Assembly: GCA_963818985.1 (NCBI GenBank)
Contig: CAWFUJ010000010.1
Coordinates: 310,001 to 374,000 of the forward strand
Reading direction: 5' to 3'
Origin: JAFEDN01 sp963818985
GTDB taxonomy: Bacteria > Pseudomonadota > Gammaproteobacteria > Coxiellales > Coxiellaceae
DNA: 64,000 nt
This document shows, in pieces, positions 47,201-54,790 of the stretch (position 1 is the stretch's first letter; each line of letters opens with the position of its first letter). Both the position numbers and the translations under genes were made by a program. The notes beneath the pieces were generated by a model. It was not told the origin of the DNA. It worked only from the letters and a program-made list of their open reading frames with translations, and did no database searches.

Positions 47201-47939
47201 GAATGGTGGCTTAAGCAGCAAGGATGTGGATAAAATGGGTGATTATGCTAGAGAGGGAAAGCAATATTTACAGAGTTCAGAAAAATTTTATGCAGAGAAA
47301 GAAGGCATCAATGAAGAAGAAAAAAATCTACTAAAAAAAGCCCGTGAGTGTATTATTTTTTGTGATCGAATCATTGCCGCTGCTTTAAGTAAGAAGGGCC
47401 ATCCACAAGAAGGTATTGAACATATAAAAAAACATATATTATCAAAGCAAAAAGATGCGATGACTTTATTTGTGATGGCCAGCATGTATCGTGACATGAG
47501 AGCATGGGATGAGCAAAAAAAAGTTTTGAGGGAGGTTGCCGGGATGCAAAGAGAGGGACTCAAAAATAGGACACAGGTAGAATTAATCAACACATTGTTT
47601 GAACTCCTGAAGACACTAGTTTTTTTACAAGAATTTGATGAGGCTAAAAGTGTATCTGAAAATCTGGATAAATTGTTTTCTGACATACGTATAAATGAAA
47701 ATGTTTATAAATTCAAAATTTTCCGTGAATTACAAGAAAAAATAAAGAATCGTCAAGAATCTAAGTACCAGATTGAAGAGAAAACTAAGGTGACATCAAG
47801 AGATGTTAACCCCGCTCATAATCTCTATTCATTAATGCCCATGTCGTTACCAACTTCACATAAGAGAAAGTCGATGACAAACTCTTCTAGTGCATATAAA
47901 AGAAAAAAAACCACTTGTGAGCAATGTCTCGTCATGTAA
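44259..47939 (+). CDS. TIR / NB-ARC (STAND) / TPR protein ending in a CaaX box
   Basis: 1,226 residues from ATG 44259 (GGAAG upstream); GTG at 44232 is the alternative. A TIR domain spans about residues 205-355: GVFISYAWPD, then RTSEIVLLMGTQSLL, with a candidate catalytic Glu295 in GGAVRSELISMRR. An NB-ARC-type ATPase follows: P-loop GLGGAGKT (514-521), LLVIYDNVES (Walker B), ILITTQ and LGYLPLALAQAGTYL (GLPL-like motif). The C-terminal 400 residues are TPR-like helices. The last four residues are CLVM, a good CaaX prenylation signal, which has no use in bacteria but is exploited by Legionella effectors. TIR-STAND proteins also serve bacterial immunity, but the CaaX box favours export into a eukaryotic host. 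A TIR NADase activity is possible. Confidence 0.8.
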   Translation: MDHGRQSSELSFPSSKIIYPSLIDKNKKEKKEKKDLKELTVSTHSRPKFPEIDWQGLQDTADRIPETSVKEDIETMLAALKKRIDHFNHDAEGFIVTTDRLKQTLENLQSIIVNISLGLKTHAYDMRTTGLAGSILEYLSKTLTELQSKQPYSLASIAKSLSIEKKRLEQHLFLEQKILNSSPLKGPFYEALDKIKKKGLSDYKHPNGVFISYAWPDLESKKEQHLFWLQPFLAGLCDHLRTAGLGSVTLDIQNNPYGGNIYHFMESARTSEIVLLMGTQSLLRKHREGGAVRSELISMRRKMREEAKQEVHRVIPILLNGIVETSLPPEYEMYTSISFWQQKSYFTNLCQLIAILYGHASPQANSEAFKDIWDKFLQQIEKSSDPSLLLIIKEGLDSQSVLQQVSLAERQQSEKAQSRQKISENLLASLGVQYSSTSFSTTRVNYFIDKIELFAPPVPVEFFIPRNDLLKQLMSSFKQKEQQLMTTTQIDLNSKIKDSLKVTFPHLPIIVLTGLGGAGKTQIALNFAELTKENYGGQLWFDAQKTETLTTNYRKLAHKQGLLPDFTKSDEAEVQVVVKEWFHQQRSLLVIYDNVESYEKLKPYLPHKNNVNILITTQCDQKQWPLSFQVIPVKEFLENQACGLLEKLMNRIDPDITKLARELGYLPLALAQAGTYLGRCRTMSIATYLEIYQKKAAILLKHSGPPTQSVTHVPVLVTWDMSLAAIAEYEREQQKSTSASRLLQIYAYLSPASIPTGFLEPWFEKVYPDAKAEPFAETLSRLTDYSLVQLDVTEQKLVVHRLIQKVMQEKLMISQQTEQVIDDLLLLIKLLNDYNPKYFETIYFKQTEKTWDFYSQGISIDYASQHFPVNRLRQSASYALFLRNLCIVAGIHGEYDNAKKYAENSLEIAKLVDCRDLAKDAKKQYGGILVHQGHYAEARIVFEELLAEEKKAYDTLQDPKHQCNLGRSAYNVSNILNMLAENGGLSSKDVDKMGDYAREGKQYLQSSEKFYAEKEGINEEEKNLLKKARECIIFCDRIIAAALSKKGHPQEGIEHIKKHILSKQKDAMTLFVMASMYRDMRAWDEQKKVLREVAGMQREGLKNRTQVELINTLFELLKTLVFLQEFDEAKSVSENLDKLFSDIRINENVYKFKIFRELQEKIKNRQESKYQIEEKTKVTSRDVNPAHNLYSLMPMSLPTSHKRKSMTNSSSAYKRKKTTCEQCLVM

Positions 47940-47955
47940 AGAATCATTTGTTACT

Positions 47956-48756
47956 TCATATCTTGCAAATAGTGCTCATATAAATATAAATCAATTCACT
48001 TAATTTCTTACATTTGAATTTATTTTTGGCGTTGAGCAAGTGGTTTTCTACGGTTCTTTTCGATAGATTAAGTTCTTTTGCTATTTTTTCTGCGGTTAAT
48101 CCTTCAGCACATTTTTTTATGCAAGTTAATTCTCTGAGTGATAGTTTTTCTTTAGTTAAATAGAGAGGTAGGCCATAATCTATTTTATTAAGAAAATTTA
48201 TTACGTTTTTCTGTGTTGTTAAATTTTCTTGTTTAAAAATATCTTTAAGATAATAGCAAGGGTTTTTTAATCTGTAGGATGAGCCTTTTTTAATAATGGA
48301 ATCGGCACGTTCGATGAAGTAGTGACAAAATTTTTTCAAAACAGATAGATTATTGATATAAAACTGATTAATAACATAATTATCTTTTCGAGAGTAAAAA
48401 CAGAAAATATCTTTATAATTTCTTTCTATGATGGTTATGGATATGCCATTGCCATAATTAAAATGTTGTTCCCCTTCCTGCCATATTAAGTTATCGGGAT
48501 TGGCAATCCATAGGCTCACTCCTTCAGTTAAACAAATATGATTCTGAATGGAATCTAAAGGGTATTTATCATTAAAATATTGGGTCAGAAAATATTCAGA
48601 CCAGGTTATGTTATTAGATAAGTCAATGAAATTTCCATCATGAAAATGGCGCATGAAAATAAAACCCTCGATGCCCATAAGTTTTAATGGCTGGCAGATA
48701 TCTTGAATATCGGTATATTCGGTAAACAGTACATGCTTTTTGAATTGTTGTTCCAT
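47956..48756 (-). CDS. LuxR-family transcriptional regulator
   Basis: 266 residues, ATG 48756 with GAGGAGAG upstream. The C-terminal GerE-type helix-turn-helix is clear: LSLRELTCIKKCAEGLTAEKIAKELNLSKRTVENHLLNAKNKF (about residues 200-243). The N-terminal ~180 residues resemble ligand-binding domains of LuxR proteins in length, with aromatic and acidic residues, but the autoinducer-binding residues cannot be confirmed. It lies 28 bases after the methyltransferase gene on the same strand, so the two are likely co-transcribed. It converges with the TIR gene (16-base gap), so any link to that gene is only positional. Confidence 0.82.
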   Translation of the reverse strand: MEQQFKKHVLFTEYTDIQDICQPLKLMGIEGFIFMRHFHDGNFIDLSNNITWSEYFLTQYFNDKYPLDSIQNHICLTEGVSLWIANPDNLIWQEGEQHFNYGNGISITIIERNYKDIFCFYSRKDNYVINQFYINNLSVLKKFCHYFIERADSIIKKGSSYRLKNPCYYLKDIFKQENLTTQKNVINFLNKIDYGLPLYLTKEKLSLRELTCIKKCAEGLTAEKIAKELNLSKRTVENHLLNAKNKFKCKKLSELIYIYMSTICKI

Positions 48757-48784
48757 CCGTTTCTCTCCTCAAGCAGCGTGTTAG

Positions 48785-49954
48785 CTAAGGTCTTGGGGTT
48801 GAATAATTTTCAGATAATTGTAAATGTGCACCCTGTTTTGCAAACAGATCTGGCATCATCACGATGACTTTATTAACGTGGACAAAAACATATTCTCCTT
48901 GTGGATTTTGACAATGCGTATATATGAAATCTAATAATTCTTTTTGCTGACTAGCAGAAAAACCCACCACTTGATCAGAGGATGGGTGATAAAGTCCTCG
49001 CGTGTAGAAATTCAAAATATCATTGACTTCGGATACTTGATCGTATTTTTGTGTTTTAGGATTAAGTTGAAAATTAATTTTGCCGATCGGCACGACGCTC
49101 ACAATAGGCGGTGATGAGCGCCAAAATAATGAGTGATGATGATTATTTTGAGTTGTTTGATGATATTTTTCGATAGCGGCCAGCAGTAACTCAGCATTAG
49201 CAAAAGTCTTTCTTTCGGAGTTAATGATAGCTTTACCTTGCTCTACTTGAGAAATCAAGGGGTAAACGACGTTTTCGACGCTTTCTAGATTGACGATTTC
49301 ATCACCATCTTTTTTCTTGAGTCCTGTAGGTGCATTTGATTGCAAGATAACACAAAATACCCCTTTGGGATTGAGACTCGACAAGATGCGGTTAAAAAAG
49401 GCGTGTCTGGTCTGGGTCGTGCCATGATGCCATTCTTCTGTATTGTAGTATAAAGAGTGAGAAGACAGAATAATGTCGGATTTGGGGATAGGGGTTGTTT
49501 GTAGCTGTTCCGAAAGCATTTGGCCTACCGTGACATGAGGGGTTGTTTTTGCGCTACGTTCATATTCACAACGTCGTATAGTATCAGGCTCATTAATGTG
49601 AATAATGATTTGCGCGGCCAGTGGTAAAAGATACTCTAACATTTCCCCACTACCGCCCCCTAAATCGGTGACTGATAATACTGTTTCCTTAGGTGGTTGA
49701 TAAAAAGAAAATTCTTTAACCAATCTTAAAAGATCAATCATGGCGTGGCCATCATTTTTTTTAAAATGGTTAAAAATGTAATTTTTTGCTGTTCCTGCTT
49801 GAAAATCTATATGACTTTGATGAGTAATAGGTGACGATGATAGCTTAGATAGAGCGTGGGACTTTCTGTTAGGTATCCATACACAACAAAATGCCATGAG
49901 CTTTATGCTCATCAGGGCATAAAATTTAGCATGGCTCCCTAGTACATAACGCAT
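48785..49954 (-). CDS. class I SAM-dependent methyltransferase-like protein
   Basis: 389 residues from the ATG at 49954; a TTG at 50002 gives 405. SAM-binding motif I is VTDLGGGSGEML, followed by IIHINEPDTIRRCEYER (end of strand 2, acidic residue for the ribose), SDIILSSHSLYY (motif II-like) and LNPKGVFCVILQ (motif III). A hydrophobic stretch near the start (ALMSIKLMAFCCVWIP) could be a membrane anchor or mark a wrong start. The second half (after ~250) is not recognised. Substrate unknown; fold resembles histamine- or small-molecule methyltransferases. Upstream of the LuxR gene in a probable operon. Confidence 0.7.
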   Translation of the reverse strand: MRYVLGSHAKFYALMSIKLMAFCCVWIPNRKSHALSKLSSSPITHQSHIDFQAGTAKNYIFNHFKKNDGHAMIDLLRLVKEFSFYQPPKETVLSVTDLGGGSGEMLEYLLPLAAQIIIHINEPDTIRRCEYERSAKTTPHVTVGQMLSEQLQTTPIPKSDIILSSHSLYYNTEEWHHGTTQTRHAFFNRILSSLNPKGVFCVILQSNAPTGLKKKDGDEIVNLESVENVVYPLISQVEQGKAIINSERKTFANAELLLAAIEKYHQTTQNNHHHSLFWRSSPPIVSVVPIGKINFQLNPKTQKYDQVSEVNDILNFYTRGLYHPSSDQVVGFSASQQKELLDFIYTHCQNPQGEYVFVHVNKVIVMMPDLFAKQGAHLQLSENYSTPRP

Positions 49955-50152
49955 ACAAAAGCTCTTTTTGATTGTAGTTACAAAATACAATAACCTCAAC
50001 AAATTGCGTGATAATTTAGGATGAGAAATACTACCGCCTATAGAAAATAATACTGAATTGGGTCGATTTAATCAATATTTACCACTAGAAGAAATCCAAT
50101 TCAATTCTGACTCTGCCATTTCATTCGGCGAAAATTTAGCTAGCAGAATTAC

Positions 50153-50165
50153 TTGCGACAGAGCC
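50153..50165 (-). repeat. solo IS6-like terminal repeat
   Basis: Minus strand reads GGCTCTGTCGCAAG, close to the IS6 end GGTTCTGTCGCAAA, with no transposase beside it. It is 26 bases from the integrase remnant and may mark an IS6-mediated deletion. Confidence 0.4.
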
Positions 50166-50190
50166 TAAATTTCTGTTAAAATTTATATAA

Positions 50191-50430
50191 TTAGGTTGTC
50201 TGGTTGGTGAGCTGGTCTAAATAATCTGCCCACCGTTGCATCATTTTGTGGCGTTCAGCTAAATGAGCAGTGCGATTGTAGGTACGGCGGGTTTCCAGTT
50301 CCCAAGTCAACGAGGTTTTCCATAGAAATTTTTGGAGTTCAAAATCTAATGCATGATTGAGAGGATCGGCACCACTCACTCCCGTGCTGTTTCCAATTTT
50401 AGATTGATTAGGCTCAGGATTGTTTTTCAT
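50191..50430 (-). pseudogene. P4-family integrase, C-terminal remnant
   Basis: 79 residues. TRRTYNRTAHLAERHKMMQRWADYLDQL matches the extreme C-terminus of P4-type integrases (YNRA.YL.ERR.MMQ.WADYLD). The catalytic domain is missing, and the first ~40 residues look unrelated. The N-terminal part of the same family is at 14090-14436. Confidence 0.72.
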
Positions 50431-50465
50431 TAGAACTGTTCAGCTGACCTGACGCAGATTAGTAT

Positions 50466-53210
50466 TTAACTCACAATGCACCGAGTCTGCGAATTAGAAT
50501 CAGGGGGGGAATCTGGAGTAGGCGCTGAATCATTATTAAATGTACTATTTCGGTTTTTAGCTACGGGAGTTGTCTGTTTACCTTCATAGAGAGATAGAAT
50601 AAGCGGTAATAGAGGCAGAATTATTTCAACAAGTTTGGTAAAATTAAATGAAGAAGGATCCAAGGGTATCGTCTTCATGCCATTAATACTAATATTCATT
50701 TGATTAGGGTATTTATAATTTCCACTCAGACTAATTGATTTGTTGCTTATACCAATCTTTATTTCAAAATCAAACGTATCCTCTCGAATAATAATTGACA
50801 TTTTTTGAAAAGATATCTTACCAATAACATGATTGGGTTCTATATTGATGAGTAATCCGGATTGTGAAATTGTTAATTGTCCTTCTGATTCTATATTTAG
50901 AAACACAATATTTGCGTAACAAGTTAATGTTGATCTTTCTAATCGCTCAAGATTCAAAAATTCAGCAATTGGAATTTCTAAAGTGGCTAAAGGACCTTTA
51001 GTCGCCTTTGATATAGAAGCAGAGGATCGTTTAGATGATTTGATTTCAATGAGACCGCCAAATAATCGACAAGGTTTAATGCTATATTCTAACTTGAGCC
51101 CTTCTTTTAAACTTAGAGATATGTGAGTAAGGGCTGGAAAATCTTTAATGGTGTTCACCTGTGCCATTAATGTAATAGCTGCTCGAGCAAGGTTTACGTT
51201 TACGGTTAAACTATTTTTTGAATCTGATAGTTGTTTTTGGTCAAAACCTTGGTCAGTAATTGGGTGCATGGTAAACGCAAAAGTTTTTTGTAACGATGAC
51301 AAACTGGATAGAAATTTTGGTTTATCATGCACCTTTTTTGGAAATAATAGGTAGACAAGTTCGGTAATTGATAAATGAGTTTTTGGTGGAAACTGTATAT
51401 TAAAAGAATTTAATCGACCATCAAGCTCTAAATTTCCATGCATTTTGCCAGTTACCTCTTTTTTTCCATCCATGGACAAGATAGCATCAGCGGAAACAAT
51501 GGGAGGTTTTATTTTATCTTCTTTAAATTCAAATTTTGTGTAGAAATTCATTAAAGTAAAGCCCAGCAGACTGACTGATTTTTTTAATTTAAATTCACCA
51601 GAAAAAATCCGTTTGGAAAGGATTAATAATAAATAACCGGATAATTTGGTGAATTCGATGTTTAATTTGCTCTTAAATTTTAAACCCTTAGTTTCGACTT
51701 CGATCATTGTATGAACATCATCTAAATTTAGGTAACGAAAATGAACGGAACTGGCTAGGATGGCGGGGGATTCTTCTCCTAGCTTCAAAATTAATTTATC
51801 TTTACTTCCAGTTGATTGAAGATTAATAGGAAAAAAAAGGTTTTGATCTCTTAAACAAGCTTTTACAAAGTGAAGGTCATGTAAAGCCAAATTTAACCGA
51901 GGGATAAAAGTTTTTTCTTCGTAATGAGAAAAAAGATTTCTTTCCTTTATAAATGGCCTAAGAAAAGCCGTTTTCTCCTCTTCACATAATTTTGTATTAA
52001 GGGATGGACTAAATTTATCTAATTGGCTTTTCCATTGCTGTTTTTCTTTATACACTTCAAATAAAAGAGTTTCGGATGTAGAAGTAAAGCTGATACGGTT
52101 TTTTCTTATAAGCACAAGTATCTGTTCTTTAAATGAATGATTAGACGGCAGTGCTTGCTTAAGTTCCGGTTGAGATTGTTTAATTAATTGCATCAGATGA
52201 GTTGAAGATTGGATAGAGAGTAAACTTTGAAAATTTTGAGTGGCTGGATTCCAGATAATCGAAATTGCTAGCGCGCCGATTTGTAATTGGCCGGAAAAGT
52301 TGACGGTAATTTCACTGTCTGCCTTTCTGATTATCGCTAATTTAAATTCAGAGATTTGTAATGGATTTTTATGAAAATTGAACCAGTGCCAGTTTTCGCT
52401 TTGAGACGTCTTGCTGATCAAAAATTGCCATTGCTCCAAATTTGGCTTGGCTTCCCATTTAACTGAATTAACTTTTGGGAATTTATGGATGAGCCAATCT
52501 GGAAAATGACTTTTAAGATAAGGCTTGAACACTCCAATAGGATTACTTGCTTCTTGATGTTTAAATTCCACTTCGAAATCATATGATCTCTGATCAGATT
52601 CAGGAAATTGATCTTCTATTAAAAAAGGGCCGCATTTTAGAGAAAAAGCAGCAGAAAAAAAATGCTGAACTTGCGCTTTACTGTCAGTTTGTTTTTCTAA
52701 CGTATTGGGTTCGGCTCGAATTTGTAAGGGTATAGTTAATCTATCAACTTTAAGATTATAAATATAAATTTCATCTAAACATAATTCAGTATAAAGACGA
52801 TAGTTTTTTGAATCGGCCCAATAGATCGTAACCTCTTGAAGGTACATTTTTTCATACAAATGCAAAATTTTTTTTGGCAATACCTCTGCTAAACTGGTGG
52901 AAAAAATGGCTTCAAATGCTTTGAGTTCAGGAGGAGGGAGCGGCTTCCCGTCTCTACTCTTCAAGGTAAATAAATGCTCGTCTGAATCTTGGGTAATATA
53001 AAACCCCAGTGGACTTTTTTCAGAACGAATGACAGTTTGGGAATCTTTAGTTTCTAAAATCCACTTGCCTTCGATGTCACTAGAGAAAAGATTAAAGAGC
53101 CTTTGTAAAGAAATTAACAAAAAATCATCCGGCTCAGGAATTGAAAGACTGGTTTTTATTTGGTTAAACGTTGATCTTAAAGTGGGATTAATAAATTCAT
53201 CACTTTTCAT
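50466..53210 (-). CDS. large beta-rich hypothetical protein ending in a CaaX box
   Basis: 914 residues. No domain is recognised. Most of the protein is alternating polar/hydrophobic strands (TVNVNLARAAITLMAQVNT, GLLINIEPNHVIGKISFQ), suggesting long stacked beta-sheets such as AsmA- or lipid-transfer-like grooves, which is only a guess. A hydrophobic segment IILPLLPLILSLYE lies near residue 870, then a disordered tail ending RCIVS. The final CIVS is a CaaX prenylation motif, predicted farnesylated by eukaryotic enzymes. ATG 53210 overlaps the stop of the upstream gene (ATGA), so both belong to one operon. A membrane-anchored host effector is inferred. Confidence 0.6.
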   Translation of the reverse strand: MKSDEFINPTLRSTFNQIKTSLSIPEPDDFLLISLQRLFNLFSSDIEGKWILETKDSQTVIRSEKSPLGFYITQDSDEHLFTLKSRDGKPLPPPELKAFEAIFSTSLAEVLPKKILHLYEKMYLQEVTIYWADSKNYRLYTELCLDEIYIYNLKVDRLTIPLQIRAEPNTLEKQTDSKAQVQHFFSAAFSLKCGPFLIEDQFPESDQRSYDFEVEFKHQEASNPIGVFKPYLKSHFPDWLIHKFPKVNSVKWEAKPNLEQWQFLISKTSQSENWHWFNFHKNPLQISEFKLAIIRKADSEITVNFSGQLQIGALAISIIWNPATQNFQSLLSIQSSTHLMQLIKQSQPELKQALPSNHSFKEQILVLIRKNRISFTSTSETLLFEVYKEKQQWKSQLDKFSPSLNTKLCEEEKTAFLRPFIKERNLFSHYEEKTFIPRLNLALHDLHFVKACLRDQNLFFPINLQSTGSKDKLILKLGEESPAILASSVHFRYLNLDDVHTMIEVETKGLKFKSKLNIEFTKLSGYLLLILSKRIFSGEFKLKKSVSLLGFTLMNFYTKFEFKEDKIKPPIVSADAILSMDGKKEVTGKMHGNLELDGRLNSFNIQFPPKTHLSITELVYLLFPKKVHDKPKFLSSLSSLQKTFAFTMHPITDQGFDQKQLSDSKNSLTVNVNLARAAITLMAQVNTIKDFPALTHISLSLKEGLKLEYSIKPCRLFGGLIEIKSSKRSSASISKATKGPLATLEIPIAEFLNLERLERSTLTCYANIVFLNIESEGQLTISQSGLLINIEPNHVIGKISFQKMSIIIREDTFDFEIKIGISNKSISLSGNYKYPNQMNISINGMKTIPLDPSSFNFTKLVEIILPLLPLILSLYEGKQTTPVAKNRNSTFNNDSAPTPDSPPDSNSQTRCIVS

Positions 53211-54118
53211 TTTGTTTTACCTGGCACTTTATTATTAGATTCTTTTCTATCAACCTCTAAATCTAATGTCTCAAGCTCATTTTTATAGTAACAAGCTTTA
53301 AAATAATAATCGTTTCCTTTGTTAAATTGAGGTTTATCACCTTTGGCATGTTCAAAATGCGATTGAGAAGCTGGATATAAATGATAACTATATATGAACT
53401 GCTTAATATCCCCTTGGATATGGAGGTGTTTTTGTCCTTGGCCACAATCAAAATCTAGGGCAATATAGATTTCAATGTGAATAGTTATTTCACTTAAATT
53501 TAGATTATTATTATTAAAAAAGGAGCGATAGTTAGTTATTAATTTTTTAAGTGCATGATATATAATCTTTTGAATAGCAAGAGGATCCATATTCAGACCA
53601 GATCCTCCTCTTCTTCTCCCTCCACCACCGCTGCTTTCAACAGTAGAATGTTTACTTTGGTAGTCTGCATCTACTTGTATTTGTATTCCTATTTTCGGAA
53701 TTGTTAAATTATAAAGCTCAATGATTTTTTGCAAGTTTTCACGGTTATCAGGAGTAATTTTTATTTCAATAGTATGACTTCCTTCAGAGAGAGAGGTCAA
53801 ATAGGTGCCGCAAAAATTTTTTAGATCCTGATCAAGTTCTAAATCTATGTATTGTTTTTCTTGTTTAATTATACGACCAATTATTAAATAAATATGTGCT
53901 GAATCAAATCCATAACTGTTTTCTTTGACCAGAATTATAGTATCAGGTAACACTGATAAAATGTCTTTAATTTTTTTGATTGAAAAATGTAAAGAAATTG
54001 TAATTATTCTATCCAGTTCAATTTTAGTATAATCAACAGGAATGGGAGCCCAAAGAGACCCAGCTCCAACAGCCTTACCGCCATGTCTTTTAAAATTTAA
54101 TTTGGTATGCTTTGACAT
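53207..54118 (-). CDS. hypothetical protein, first gene of a two-gene operon
   Basis: 303 residues. Not recognised. It begins with a basic stretch (MSKHTKLNFKRHGGKAVG), then beta-rich regions, and a Gly/Arg-rich linker (GGGGRRRGGSG, about residues 168-178) between two halves. The second half has strands such as EITIHIEIYIALDFD. It overlaps the CaaX-protein gene by four bases (ATGA), so translation is coupled and the two products probably work together. It ends in a lysine-rich tail. ATG at 54118. Confidence 0.6.
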   Translation of the reverse strand: MSKHTKLNFKRHGGKAVGAGSLWAPIPVDYTKIELDRIITISLHFSIKKIKDILSVLPDTIILVKENSYGFDSAHIYLIIGRIIKQEKQYIDLELDQDLKNFCGTYLTSLSEGSHTIEIKITPDNRENLQKIIELYNLTIPKIGIQIQVDADYQSKHSTVESSGGGGRRRGGSGLNMDPLAIQKIIYHALKKLITNYRSFFNNNNLNLSEITIHIEIYIALDFDCGQGQKHLHIQGDIKQFIYSYHLYPASQSHFEHAKGDKPQFNKGNDYYFKACYYKNELETLDLEVDRKESNNKVPGKTK

Positions 54119-54790
54119 AAAATCCTCGAAGATTTTCAGTCAAAATAGCATAAGCAAAATTATCTGTCAAAACAATTTACTCCGACCCCGGATGCACATT
54201 TCCAAAGGTTTTTTTGCCAGAGATTCGGTATATTTTCTTCGAGAAGCTATTGAAATCATTTATGGCGGTAAAACTTACTTTGGGGGGAAAAGCATAGACC
54301 TGATTCATTTACACTTTATTTTTTTATTTGTTGAAACTGTCACTCTGTCAGAAAATTAGAAATAAATGAGATTATTGAATTATTTTACATGAAACTTTAT
54401 CAAAAAAGTAAAAGCTAAAGATGATCCTTCAATTAAAAAAGTACTTAAAAAATGTTTGAAATCTGTTCTCATTCTTTCGAGGGCGAAGGTTATAGGTAAA
54501 ATTAGTACTCTTCCTATATTTTTTCGCGCGGGTGGATTAATTGAGCATTTAAGAAGAAAAATAGTATTCATGTATTGTTGAATACACCAATAAATTTAAT
54601 AATTTGGATTATTGATCTAATTATAAAACTTAGAATTGATAAGAGAAATACGCTATCTTACACAGCGTATTGAGAAGATTGTTACGTGATGCTAGGATAA
54701 AGTTTCTCATTTACATTAGAATTCAGGGCCATAAATAGATAAAATGGTCTCTATAGTATTTAAAAATATCTCTATCAAAAGGATTTGGTT
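54119..54790. other. 672-bp gene-poor region
   Basis: No gene is supported. A plus-strand open frame without a start (about 54399-54581: KKVKAKDDPSIKKVLKKCLK...) may be a decayed fragment. The AT-rich end probably holds the promoter of the membrane protein gene. Confidence 0.35.

Noticed and set aside
44259..47939. Simple TIR-STAND anti-phage protein
   Set aside because: Not excluded, but the C-terminal CaaX box and surrounding effector-like genes make a host-directed role more likely.
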